A DNA stretch of 64,000 bases, from positions 62,001 through 126,000 of the forward strand of contig CAZCKU010000001.1 in the NCBI GenBank assembly GCA_964499365.1. Direction: 5' to 3'. This document shows positions 34,604 through 43,562 of this stretch, piece by piece. Every line of letters starts with the position of its first letter. The first letter of the stretch is position 1. The position numbers and the translations under genes were made by a program. This DNA is from PALSA-1316 sp964499365. GTDB lineage: Bacteria; Nitrospirota; Thermodesulfovibrionia; Thermodesulfovibrionales; UBA6898. Below the pieces are notes generated by a model. That model ran no database searches, had not been told where the DNA came from, and worked only from the letters and a program-made list of their open reading frames with translations.

Positions 34604-35560
34604 ATGAGCTCAGTATATAATGCGGGGTCTCTTCTCTCTCTCATCATCATATCCTTCAACACGAAGGAACTGCTCCTGCAGTGTCTTGCCGCGGCGAGGG
34701 AGGAAATTCAGCCGCTGCCCGCCGAGATTATTGTGGTGGACAATGCCTCCGCTGACGGAAGTGCAGAGGCGGCTACGGCATTGAAGGACGACCGGATAAC
34801 GGTCCTTGCCAATGGGGTGAATATAGGTTTTGCCGCTGCAAATAATCAGGCATTCAGGGCAGCACGGGGCAGGTATCTGCTGCTCCTGAACAGCGACGCC
34901 TTTCTGCAGCCTGGGTCGCTCAAGGCGCTGGTGGCATTCATGGATGAACACCCGGAGGCCGCGGCAGTCGGGCCGAAGATACTCAATGCCGACGGTACGC
35001 TGCAGAACAAGGGTTTCTGCTTTCCGTCAGTTGGCGGGGCCCTGCTGGTCCTCTCGGGACTCGAAAAGTGTGCCGGTCCTGATACCCTCCACCGCCTGTT
35101 CCCGCGGCTCTGCTGGGACGAAGACCGGACGGTTGAGGTCGATTTCCTTCATGGCTGCTGCATGCTGGTGCGCCGGGAGGCCGTTGAGGCAATCGGAGGC
35201 TTCTCCGAAGACTATTTCATGTATTTTGAAGAACAGGACTGGTGTTATCGGGCAAGAAAATCCGGCTGCCAGATCTGGTATCATCCTGCTGCCCGTGTTA
35301 TCCATCATGGCGCAGCGTCTCCCATGGACAACAGGTCGGCTGTCTTTGACCGGAGCATGCTCATCTTCTACCGGCGGCATATCGGGACCGTCCGGGGACT
35401 GGTTATTGCCTCCCTCCAGATCGCTGCGGCCTGTGTTGCCCTGGTGCGGGCCACGGTTGCCCCCCGCGGCAGGAAAGATCTCGATGCGGTGCGCAGCTAT
35501 CTGTCCCAGAGGGTCGGGCTGCTCCGCGGGCTTATCGGAGGGGGGAAGCCCCGGTCATGA
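34604..35560 (+). CDS. Glycosyltransferase family 2, rhamnosyltransferase-like
   Basis: The 318 aa GT-A enzyme has IISFNTKELLLQCL, VVDNASADGS, GFAAANNQA, the metal site LLLNSDAFL, and the acceptor motif WCYRARKSGCQIWYHPAARVIHHGAAS typical of WbbL-type rhamnosyltransferases; this fits a 6-deoxyhexose chain. A C-terminal hydrophobic helix and basic tail suggest membrane association. It ends in an ATGA overlap with the next GT2. Confidence 0.9.
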   Translation: MSSVYNAGSLLSLIIISFNTKELLLQCLAAAREEIQPLPAEIIVVDNASADGSAEAATALKDDRITVLANGVNIGFAAANNQAFRAARGRYLLLLNSDAFLQPGSLKALVAFMDEHPEAAAVGPKILNADGTLQNKGFCFPSVGGALLVLSGLEKCAGPDTLHRLFPRLCWDEDRTVEVDFLHGCCMLVRREAVEAIGGFSEDYFMYFEEQDWCYRARKSGCQIWYHPAARVIHHGAASPMDNRSAVFDRSMLIFYRRHIGTVRGLVIASLQIAAACVALVRATVAPRGRKDLDAVRSYLSQRVGLLRGLIGGGKPRS

Positions 35561-36576
35561 TACCCTCCGGCCCCAGGCCTTTTTTCTCGGTTGTAATCAA
35601 TACCTATAACTACGGCTGTTACATAGAAGAGGCGATCGACAGCGTCCTTGCCCAGACATTCCCTCAGGAACAGATCGAGATTGTCGTGGTCGATGACGGC
35701 TCGACCGACGATACGGCTGAGCGGATAAAAAAATACGGGGACAGGATTTTGTATCTCTATAAAAAGAACGGTGGGCAGTCGTCTGCCTTTAATGCCGGGG
35801 TTGCGGCTGCACACGGAGAGATTGTTGCATTCCTCGACTCGGACGATTACTGGGCACCTGCAAAGCTGCAGGAAGTGGCGAATGAGTTCAGCCGGTCCTC
35901 CACCGTCGATTTCGTCTATCACTACCTGGATGGAGTGGATAACGACCGCCATCTCCTCGACCGGTACGTCTATCCGGAGCCGGTGCGGGAGCATTACCTC
36001 GAGGCGTATCTTGGGGGGACACTGCCGTGGTTTTCCTCAACCTCCGGGATGGCGGTCAGAAAAGACTGCCTGCTGAAGGTGATGCCTCTGCCGGAAGAGT
36101 TCAGCATTGCGGCAGATATCCAGCTTCATTATCTTCTTCCGTTTTATATGCGCGAACTCACCCTGATAAAAAAATCCCTGGGATTTTGCCGGCTGCATGG
36201 CGGCAATCTGTCCGGGGGCAATCTGCCGGCAGCAGAGAAGCTGCAGAGAGAGCGCAGGATCATGCTTTCTATCCGGGACGGTGTCCAGAGACTTTCGCGG
36301 GAGCGCGGCTATGACAGCCATTTACTGACAAAGCGGCTGACAGCGCTGGCGGCAATCTACGATATCTACATCCTGAGTGTCGGAGGGCAAATGCTGAGAG
36401 CCTTGACCCGGGCGCTTTTATACGATGATTTCCTGCCTGACGATACGTTCCTGCGGAGGCTCGTGCGGAGGTTGACCCTTGGTATTGCCGTTCTGGTTCC
36501 GGCGAAGATGAACCTCTGGCTGCAGAGGAAATACAGAAGAATCTGGTATTATTTCAACAGACAATGGACACCATAG
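35557..36576 (+). CDS. Glycosyltransferase family 2
   Basis: The 339 aa GT-A enzyme starts FFSVVINTYNYGCYIEEAIDSVL, with VVDDGSTDDT, GQSSAFNAG and the metal site LDSDDYW. The C-terminal third (residues 240-339) is basic and partly hydrophobic and not part of the GT-A core. It is translationally coupled with both neighbours (ATGA upstream, 13-base overlap downstream). Confidence 0.91.
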   Translation: MIPSGPRPFFSVVINTYNYGCYIEEAIDSVLAQTFPQEQIEIVVVDDGSTDDTAERIKKYGDRILYLYKKNGGQSSAFNAGVAAAHGEIVAFLDSDDYWAPAKLQEVANEFSRSSTVDFVYHYLDGVDNDRHLLDRYVYPEPVREHYLEAYLGGTLPWFSSTSGMAVRKDCLLKVMPLPEEFSIAADIQLHYLLPFYMRELTLIKKSLGFCRLHGGNLSGGNLPAAEKLQRERRIMLSIRDGVQRLSRERGYDSHLLTKRLTALAAIYDIYILSVGGQMLRALTRALLYDDFLPDDTFLRRLVRRLTLGIAVLVPAKMNLWLQRKYRRIWYYFNRQWTP

Positions 36577-38144
36577 CGGCTCGGATAGAGGCATATACAG
36601 CAGAGGTCCTTGGGTACCTCAGGGAGAACGCCTCCCTCGTGGCTTTTCTGGCCTCACTGGCGGTTGCGGCTTACGGGTTTGAGCTTTTTAACATGAACCT
36701 GACGATCGACGAAGAGGTCCAGGCCTTTTTGCCGTATGGCCGCCACTATATATCCCACGGACGGTGGGGGCTTTTCCTGCTGAATACATTCCTGCTGCCC
36801 TTTCCCATTATCCCCTTCGTACCCCTGTTTGTGGCACTGGTCTTTCATATTGCCGCGGTCCTGATGCTCCTGCACTGCTGGGACGTTGAAGCAAAGCTCG
36901 ACCGCTTTGTCGCAGGTGCACTCGGCGTTGCATACCCCGGCATGGCTTATTTCTATATGTTCAGCATTTCGAATTATGCGATCGGCATCGGGCTGTTCTG
37001 TTCGGCCCTCAGCCTGTATCTTTTTGCGGGGGCGACGGGCCGCAGACGCTTTTTCTCGGTAATCCCGGCAGTCCTGGCGCTTTCCATCTACCAGGCCTTT
37101 GCCGTGGTCCTTGCTGCCGTCTTCCTTGTCTGGCTCCTGGCTTCAGCAATCCGCAGCGGACGTAAGGATATTGTTCTGCGGGACATGGCCGAAGTCGTGT
37201 TCGTCGGGGGCGCTGCATTCGCCATGTATTATCTGATAAACAGGGGGTTCCTCGCGGTCTCAGGAACGGCGACGAGCTATGTAAACCAGATTTTTGATTT
37301 CGGCTATCTCCGTGAACATGCGACTGCGGTCCTTGCCGGAATTGCCGGGATGCTCCGCGACGTCTATGGGGGCAGCAAGAATATCTACGCGACAGAGGTG
37401 CGGATTTTCGGCGCTGTCGTTGCCCTCTCCCTGTTTGGATTTCTTGCAGCCGTGCTGCGTTCATCGCTGAAGACATCGCAGCGGTTGATCATATTCCTGC
37501 TGGCGGTTCTGTTGCTGCTCCTGCCGTTTGTGGTCGGTCTGTTTACCCGGGGGCATATTCCGGTCAGATTCATGGTGGCTCTGCCGGTGGTCATATCGGG
37601 GCTGGTCGCGCTCGGCCTGCGTGCCGGGAACCGCTCCTTCAGAGTCCTGCTGGGGCTGGCTGTTGTCTATTGCATCTTTCAGTTTGTCGTGTCGATCAAT
37701 TACCTCAACGCGTCCTCGCACCTGGCGCTGCAGGCGGACCGCATGCTGGCGTCCCATGTCATCAGCAGAATAGAAGATGCCAGGGCTGCTGCAGGGTTGC
37801 AGGTGTTGAAGTATCTTGAGATCGTCGGGTACCGGGAAAGGCCTGTCTCTCAGCTCATGCCGAAGGCGGATACGTTCGGCGCATCATTTTTTGAATGGGA
37901 TCAGGGACATGCCTGGAGAGTTATCTTTTTTCTCAGGACGCTCGGGTATTACCCCGATGTCGGGGCGATGCCTGCGGAGAGGCGAAGCCGGCTGTTCGAG
38001 ACGGTCAGCGCCATGCCCCGGTGGCCTGCCCCGGGAAGTGTGAAGGTTGACGGAGATTCCGTCATTATTAAATTCAGTGACTATTCCCCTTTCCAGAAAA
38101 AAGAGATATGCGATGCAACGCAGAATCCGGTATTCTGTAAGTAG
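36564..38144 (+). CDS. GtrII-like polytopic glucosyltransferase-family membrane protein
   Basis: The 526 aa protein has about 11 transmembrane helices. The first periplasmic loop has NLTIDEEVQ (Asp49, Glu50, Glu51), then YGRHYISHGRWG, the pattern of the GtrII/glucosyl transferase family that moves sugars from undecaprenyl phosphate onto O-antigen in the periplasm. The C-terminal 120 residues are soluble. It is the last gene of the long polysaccharide run, and the gap after it carries a promoter for gspD. Confidence 0.85.
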   Translation: MDTIAARIEAYTAEVLGYLRENASLVAFLASLAVAAYGFELFNMNLTIDEEVQAFLPYGRHYISHGRWGLFLLNTFLLPFPIIPFVPLFVALVFHIAAVLMLLHCWDVEAKLDRFVAGALGVAYPGMAYFYMFSISNYAIGIGLFCSALSLYLFAGATGRRRFFSVIPAVLALSIYQAFAVVLAAVFLVWLLASAIRSGRKDIVLRDMAEVVFVGGAAFAMYYLINRGFLAVSGTATSYVNQIFDFGYLREHATAVLAGIAGMLRDVYGGSKNIYATEVRIFGAVVALSLFGFLAAVLRSSLKTSQRLIIFLLAVLLLLLPFVVGLFTRGHIPVRFMVALPVVISGLVALGLRAGNRSFRVLLGLAVVYCIFQFVVSINYLNASSHLALQADRMLASHVISRIEDARAAAGLQVLKYLEIVGYRERPVSQLMPKADTFGASFFEWDQGHAWRVIFFLRTLGYYPDVGAMPAERRSRLFETVSAMPRWPAPGSVKVDGDSVIIKFSDYSPFQKKEICDATQNPVFCK

Positions 38145-38184
38145 GGAGCACTGCTTCGCGAGCATATGCCTGGCATTGCCTTTC

Positions 38185-38213
38185 TTGACATAGATGCATA
38201 AATAAATTATCGT
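38185..38213 (+). promoter_or_regulatory. Sigma70-like promoter upstream of the secretin gene
   Basis: A perfect -35 box TTGACA (38185-38190), a 17-base AT-rich spacer and tatcgt (38208-38213) form a good promoter about 40 bases before the gspD ATG. It separates the secretin from the polysaccharide genes. Confidence 0.5.
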
Positions 38214-38251
38214 AATGAACGTTGTGTGAATGAGGGATTGAGGTATATTTA

Positions 38252-40492
38252 ATGCATAAACGGGCAGTACTAGCCATGACACTCTGTGCCTGCTTAATAA
38301 GTCTGTTCCTGCTGAATGCCGGAATCCCCGGAGGATTTCCGGTCCCCGCGGCCGAGGCAGCTGACACTGCGGCAGAGCCCCGGCAGAAGAGAGGCGGACT
38401 GCAGCCGGCCACGCCGCCCTCATCTGCGTTTAACCGCCTTTTTGCGCCATCCTCGGTCTCAGCCACGCCGAAGTCCGGACAAAACCAGCCTGCCACCGGG
38501 ATTGTACCGGCAGGGACGACGGGAGCCCCATTGCTGGAGACGCAGCCGGCCCCTGCGGCAATTCAGCCTCAGGCAGTGCCGGATAATTATTTCGTTCCCA
38601 CAGGGATTGCGACACACGCAGATGCGCAGCCTTCTGCCGCTCCGGCAGCCGTGCCGGCTGCACATACCCCTGCTGACAACTATTTTGTGCCGTCGGCTGC
38701 AACCACGCATGCCGGACCCGCTCCGAAAGCTGCCCCGCTGACACAGAGCCAGCCTAAGCCGCAGCCGCCGGCGAGCCGGCCGCAGCCTGTTGCGGCAAAG
38801 AGGGCTGGGGTGAAGGGAGGAGATGTCAGCTTCAACTTTGACGATGCAGATGTCTTTTCCGTTATCCAGACGATTTTCGGAGACGTGCTGAAGGTGAACT
38901 ATATTGTCGACCCGAACGTCAAGGGCCGTGTTAATTTCAGGTCGGTCGCCCCCGTTGCAAAGGATGACGTGATGCCTCTGATGGAGGTCATTCTGAGGTT
39001 GAACGGCATCGGTATTGTGGAAGAGGGGGGACTGTACCGGATCATACCGATAGCAGACCTCTCGAAAGAGCCGGCGCCGGTCTCGATAGGCAGGGAGGCG
39101 GAGAAGGTCAAGATTACCGGAAAGGCGCTGGTGCAGGTAGTGCCGGTGCTCTACAGTCAGTCGGGTGAGCTGACACGGGTGCTGACGCCGTTTCTCTCGA
39201 AGAGCGCGGTCATCATCGATGTTCCCAAGAGCAACTACCTGATTATTGTCGATACTGATGCGAACGTGAAGAGGCTGCTCCAGCTGGTAGAGATCTTTGA
39301 CAGTGAACAGCTCAAGCAGGTTACTCCCCAGGTGTTTGTCTACCCGGTTCAGAACAGCAAGGCGAAGGACGTTGCAGCCATCCTCCAGCAGATATTCCTT
39401 GGCGCGCGGCCCTCGACTCCTGCAGCAAGGCCGGCCGCGCAGAGACCCGGTACCCCGGCGCAGCCCGCAGCACAGGCGGCTGGGCAGCAGCCGCAGGTCG
39501 TAACAGGGCAGGCGGCCGGAGGGGAACTCCTGGTTGCGGAGAACACCAAGATCATTCCGGATGAGATCACCAATTCAGTGATCGTCCTTTCGACCCCCGA
39601 TGACTATCTCGTGATACATGATACGCTCCAGAAGATCGACATCGTCCCTCGCCAGGTGATGATCGAGGCGCTCATCGCCGAGGTGACGCTCACCGACACC
39701 ATGAATTTTGGCATGCAGTGGTCAATACAGAATGATCTGACACTGAAGAACCTCGACCCGTTCAAGCGGGAAGTTAATCTTGACGGTACCTTTAATCTGA
39801 AGACGCCGATTGCATCGCCTAATTTCACCTTTACGGCCCTTGATGCGGCTGGAAATATCAAGCTCCAGCTTCAGTCGCTGGCAGGCCAGAACAAGGTGAA
39901 GATACTGTCTTCGCCGCACATACTGGTATCCGACAACCGCGAGGCAAGGATACAGGTGGGTGACCAGGTCCCGATTGCGACCTCTACGACAACAACAACC
40001 GCCCAGTCAGGGATACAGCCGTCGATCACGAGCACAATCCAGTATAAGGACACCGGCACGATTCTCAAGGTGAAACCCCAGGTGAATGACAGCGGACTCA
40101 TTGCGCTTGAGGTTACCCAGGAGGTCTCCGATTTTTCAACGCAGTCCCTTTTCGGTTCTGATCAAATCGTGATAAGCAAACGCGAGGCGACCTCGAACCT
40201 TGTCGCCCAGGACGGACAGACGATTGTTATCGGCGGGCTCATAAAAGAAAAGATGACTAAGGGCAGGTCAGGACTGCCGCTGCTCAGCAAGATCCCTGTC
40301 CTCGGCTATCTCTTTGGAAGTACGACAGACACCAATGACAGGACAGAGCTGATTATCCTGCTGACGCCGCATGTCATACGGCACGAGGTGGATGCGCGGG
40401 ATGTCACCTCCGGATATATAAAGAGGCTCCAGGGTATCAAGGACATTGATATCAAGCGGAATGAAGTTATCCGGGAGAAGGGCGGAAAATAG
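38252..40492 (+). CDS. gspD: Type II secretion system secretin GspD
   Basis: The 746 aa outer-membrane secretin has a signal peptide (residues 1-33) and a Pro/Ala-rich linker (34-185) that contains a repeated unit with DNYFVP twice. The N0 domain (about 190-265; VSFNFDDADVFSVIQTIF) and N1-N3-type domains (about 280-470) follow, the latter interrupted by an Ala/Pro/Gln-rich loop. The secretin core (about 470-720) has VMIEALIAEV, ILSSPHILVSDN, GDQVPIAT and PLLSKIPVLGYLFGS. A second secretin belongs to the T2SS operon at the window end, so this copy is either a second T2SS/pilus secretin or a specialised one. It has its own promoter. Confidence 0.93.
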   Translation: MHKRAVLAMTLCACLISLFLLNAGIPGGFPVPAAEAADTAAEPRQKRGGLQPATPPSSAFNRLFAPSSVSATPKSGQNQPATGIVPAGTTGAPLLETQPAPAAIQPQAVPDNYFVPTGIATHADAQPSAAPAAVPAAHTPADNYFVPSAATTHAGPAPKAAPLTQSQPKPQPPASRPQPVAAKRAGVKGGDVSFNFDDADVFSVIQTIFGDVLKVNYIVDPNVKGRVNFRSVAPVAKDDVMPLMEVILRLNGIGIVEEGGLYRIIPIADLSKEPAPVSIGREAEKVKITGKALVQVVPVLYSQSGELTRVLTPFLSKSAVIIDVPKSNYLIIVDTDANVKRLLQLVEIFDSEQLKQVTPQVFVYPVQNSKAKDVAAILQQIFLGARPSTPAARPAAQRPGTPAQPAAQAAGQQPQVVTGQAAGGELLVAENTKIIPDEITNSVIVLSTPDDYLVIHDTLQKIDIVPRQVMIEALIAEVTLTDTMNFGMQWSIQNDLTLKNLDPFKREVNLDGTFNLKTPIASPNFTFTALDAAGNIKLQLQSLAGQNKVKILSSPHILVSDNREARIQVGDQVPIATSTTTTTAQSGIQPSITSTIQYKDTGTILKVKPQVNDSGLIALEVTQEVSDFSTQSLFGSDQIVISKREATSNLVAQDGQTIVIGGLIKEKMTKGRSGLPLLSKIPVLGYLFGSTTDTNDRTELIILLTPHVIRHEVDARDVTSGYIKRLQGIKDIDIKRNEVIREKGGK

Positions 40493-40687
40493 ACCAGTTG
40501 TATGCACGAATTTGTCAGGGTGTAGTAAATAAAATACACTCTCTGTATAAAGTTGGACACAACGGAAATGGTGCAGGAGCAGGTAACATACTGAAAAACA
40601 TATGGAAACAGGCATTAATTCCATGTGAGAGGATCAGAATATCGTTGGCCTGTTTTTTGCTTGTTATTAACGCAGAGTATTTCTATC

Positions 40688-41167
40688 GTGGAGTTGAAAC
40701 AGTTGAAAAAGATAGTAGTTTCGGGCAGGTTACTGGGCATAGCGACGGCTATTTTATGCTTGATAATTTTGGTGGGATGTGCTAAAAAAGATGCTATTAA
40801 ATCAATGTCCGATGAGGAGGCCCTGAGGGAGCGGGTGCAGTTATATTGGAGCCATGTGATAAAAGAGGCATTTGATAAGAGTTATGAGCTGGAGCATCCC
40901 CTGTACAGAAAGACCGTGCCGATGGTCGAGTACATCAGGGGCGTAAACGTAAATGTCAAGTGGACCAGGGTTGAGATAAAAAATGTTACGATCGGGGATG
41001 AAGCTGCGGATGTTGAGCTGGTTATGGACACAAAGCTCACGCGGATTCCGGCCTACAAGAAAGACCCCGGCGACGTCAGCATGGTTGGCAATAAAAGGAA
41101 GGAAAAATGGGCGAAGGTCGACGGAATTTGGTACCACGTGCCCAAGAAATTTCGTGCTGCCGATTAA
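40688..41167 (+). CDS. Small lipoprotein of unknown function
   Basis: The protein of about 159 aa has an N-terminal basic/hydrophobic signal ending in a lipobox (IILVGC, then AKKD), so it is probably a membrane lipoprotein. The mature part (about 120 aa) has an alpha/beta layout resembling NTF2-like folds, but I recognise no family. Start codons are uncertain: GTG 40688 or TTG 40703 (ggag 9 bases upstream) are better than the open extension to 40625. It follows the secretin gene by about 200 bases; a role as a secretin partner (pilotin-like) is possible but unproven. Confidence 0.72.
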   Translation: MELKQLKKIVVSGRLLGIATAILCLIILVGCAKKDAIKSMSDEEALRERVQLYWSHVIKEAFDKSYELEHPLYRKTVPMVEYIRGVNVNVKWTRVEIKNVTIGDEAADVELVMDTKLTRIPAYKKDPGDVSMVGNKRKEKWAKVDGIWYHVPKKFRAAD

Positions 41168-41422
41168 TATGCTATATGTGGAGGTGATAGGCATATAAGG
41201 GATTAAGTGTTGACACGATAAAAAAAAATTGAAAAAAATGGAAACATTTGGTAATATTGGCAGCAGACGATTACGGATAATGTATCAAAATTACATAGTA
41301 ATGGATGAAGTAAAATTTAACGCTAAGGAGGTGATGGCAGCAAACCATAGATGACCGCAGCAATATTCAAAGCATAATTTGTAAATCTCTCATAGAGAGA
41401 AACATTGAAAAGGAGGAAAGAA
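41168..41422 (+). other. 255-base spacer before the 498 aa exported protein
   Basis: This AT-rich spacer contains an isolated TTGACA (41210-41215) without a good -10, a perfect Shine-Dalgarno-like aaggaggtgatg at 41325-41336 that leads only into a six-codon frame, and a short hairpin (tctctc-ata-gagaga, 41386-41400) just before the real ribosome site. These could be parts of a leader, but no known leader class is recognised. Confidence 0.4.
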
Positions 41423-42919
41423 ATGACAAAAAGAGGCTTAATAGTTATTTTAATGGCCTTGTTTGTGGTCGCAAGTTTTGGATCTGCATTTGCAGTCCAG
41501 ACCGGTGGCATGACTTCAAACAATGGCCTGGTGGGCACTCAGGCTCCCCGCCTGCCGCAGGCTGCTACAAATGGAATCGGCAATGATTTCGCTAACGGTT
41601 TCACCACGGGCTTGGATGTACATGTTAATCCCGATGGTCTTGGTGACGTTCTGATCTACAACTACTTCAATGCAAGAGAAGGCATGGGTACATATTTCAG
41701 CGTTGTCAACACCAGCGACGTCAGCTACATCAGGGCAAGAGTCAGGTTCCATGAAGGTGCCGACATTACTGAGACAAGCTGTGACATGGGCAGCTGGGAA
41801 ATTCTTGACTTTGATATCTGCCTTACCCCTGACGATGTTTGGACAGCATGGATAGTTGAGGGCAACGGCGGCGTAGGAACAATCTGCTCTGCTGATACCC
41901 ACACCCTTATCTGGGACGGCGTAACCTCTCAGACCTTTGTGCAGGCCGGCAACGGCGGCGTTAACAGCGGAATCGGTTGCGTTGCTTTCAAGACTGATGC
42001 AGAAGGCGCACAGACCGGTATCGATGCTCATGAGACCCTTGAAGGTTACTGGACGATCATCGGTGAGGCTACTCAGTGGAATGCTGCTGATACCGCACCT
42101 ATGACCGCGAACACCTACACCTGCGATCCTAACGATTCAACAGACCATGGCGACGTTCCGAACGTTCTCTTCGGCAGCGCATTTATCGCTGACCTTGCAG
42201 ATCCGACAAACTCTCCGTTCTATGCATACAATGCAACGGCACTTGCTGATTTCGAGAGCCAGGCCATTGCAGGCCAGTTTGGTGCAGGAACTGAATACCC
42301 GACCCTTGCAGACGGCGGCGATGTTCTGAGAGGCGTTAACTACATTCTGACAAAAGAGCATGCTTATGCAACCTATCTTCTTGACGGCGACTGGCAGACC
42401 GAGTACGTCCTGACCTTCCCGACCAAGAGATACAGCCAGCAGACGTATGGCTGCACAAGCACAGTTGTTCCGAACAACAACCCGTTCTATGATGATACAG
42501 TCCGTATCACCAAGTGGGACCTCGATGAGAACCCTGAGCTTCCTACCGGCTGCTCATTCTCACCGTGCAAGACCAATCCTGAGGATCACATTCCTTACGA
42601 GCTGAACGTTATCACTGTCAGCAAGAAGAATGCTGCCATCAACAGGATTATGCCTTCCGAGCTGAACGTCGCCGGCATCATCGTGACGCCGTTTGACAGA
42701 GGCTGGATCGACATCAACTTCAATGACAGCGCAGCAGTTGCAGGCAACCACAGAACTGTTGCGAATGAAAGCACGTTTGTAAATGTTGATTCATCAACAT
42801 TTACAACATGGGGCTGGCCGATGCTGACCCTTCAGCTTCAGAACAACAAGAACTACAGTGCAGCGACACCGATGCAGTTGCTGACCAACGTAGAGAAGGT
42901 TGTAAACGCTGCTCCTTAA
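41423..42919 (+). CDS. Exported protein of unknown function, probably abundant
   Basis: The 498 aa protein is read from the ATG at 41423 behind a near-perfect ribosome site (aaaggaggaaag) rather than from 41405. A signal peptide ends around residue 22 (SFGSAFA). The mature protein is acidic, Asn/Thr/Gly-rich, with paired cysteines (for example CDMGSW, CTSTVV) and no recognised domain. The strong ribosome site, a strong terminator and codons that look optimised suggest high expression, as for a surface-layer or matrix protein (inference). Similar proteins occur as single large secreted unknowns near pili or T2SS secretins. Confidence 0.8.
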   Translation: MTKRGLIVILMALFVVASFGSAFAVQTGGMTSNNGLVGTQAPRLPQAATNGIGNDFANGFTTGLDVHVNPDGLGDVLIYNYFNAREGMGTYFSVVNTSDVSYIRARVRFHEGADITETSCDMGSWEILDFDICLTPDDVWTAWIVEGNGGVGTICSADTHTLIWDGVTSQTFVQAGNGGVNSGIGCVAFKTDAEGAQTGIDAHETLEGYWTIIGEATQWNAADTAPMTANTYTCDPNDSTDHGDVPNVLFGSAFIADLADPTNSPFYAYNATALADFESQAIAGQFGAGTEYPTLADGGDVLRGVNYILTKEHAYATYLLDGDWQTEYVLTFPTKRYSQQTYGCTSTVVPNNNPFYDDTVRITKWDLDENPELPTGCSFSPCKTNPEDHIPYELNVITVSKKNAAINRIMPSELNVAGIIVTPFDRGWIDINFNDSAAVAGNHRTVANESTFVNVDSSTFTTWGWPMLTLQLQNNKNYSAATPMQLLTNVEKVVNAAP

Positions 42920-42942
42920 GTAGTTTTGCAGCATTAGTATCA

Positions 42943-42970
42943 GGGGAGGCCTCGGCCTCCCCTTTTTTTT
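42943..42970 (+). terminator. Strong intrinsic terminator after the exported protein
   Basis: A 9-bp GC stem, ggggaggcc (42943-42951) pairing with ggcctcccc (42954-42962), is followed by eight T. It lies 23 bases after the stop codon. Confidence 0.92.
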
Positions 42971-43332
42971 GTCAAAAAACTACCTCCAATTGACAATAAT
43001 TGTCATGCTGATATGCAGTAAATCGTCTCTCAATCCCAAAAAACCATCAAGGGAATACAGAATATCGGTCTAATCCTGCTGCACGGGAAGACGCTTCTTG
43101 CGCTGCTGGAGCAAAAGGGGTCCTTTGGGGCATGAATACGTCTTTATCGCAATAGGATACGATTTTGGCCCTTCCGGGTGGTCTATAGTGTCAAATGAGC
43201 CATTGCGTAACGGGAAAAGCCTCAATTGGTATACCTGAGCAGAATCCATTCTCCGCTAACCTTCGTTCTGACAGGCCAATTAAACTAAATCCAGCAATAT
43301 GCCGATAAGATATCTAGGAGCATGAACTAGGG

Positions 43333-43363
43333 GTAAACACATGACTATTCATGTAAACACATG
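43333..43363 (+). promoter_or_regulatory. Two direct repeats gtaaacacatg, operator-like
   Basis: The 11-base repeats are identical and exactly 20 bp apart (about two helical turns), the usual spacing for cooperative binding by a transcription factor dimer. They lie about 200 bases upstream of the FN3 protein gene. A regulatory role is inference. Confidence 0.35.
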
Positions 43364-43502
43364 TCATACAGTCATCGAGCGAAAGATCCGCCGTTCCGTT
43401 TCAAATCATGAAAGAATATTAATAATATTATGGCAGGATATGTGCTGTAATATTCTCGTGAGCAGTCATATGCTGGACGTATGAAATTATTTTAATTATT
43501 AA

Positions 43503-43531
43503 TTTCAATAGGTTCTATGCTAAAATATAAT
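43503..43531 (+). promoter_or_regulatory. Sigma70-like promoter before the FN3 protein gene
   Basis: A perfect TATAAT (43526-43531) sits 17 bases after tttcaa (43503-43508), which is a weak -35. It is located just upstream of the aggaggt ribosome site of the following gene. Confidence 0.35.
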
Positions 43532-43562
43532 GTCAAGGTTTTAAAAACGCAGGAGGTGCGCC

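Larger units (their letters stand above)
42971..43562 (+). other. 590-base noncoding spacer with 20-bp-period direct repeats and a promoter-like end
   Basis: No frame longer than 60 codons supports a gene here. It contains two exact copies of gtaaacacatg (43333-43343 and 43353-43363), spaced by 20 bases, and a TATAAT box (43526-43531) with a weak -35 tttcaa (43503-43508, 17-base spacer) about 30 bases before the next gene. I recognise no riboswitch or tRNA. Confidence 0.5.
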
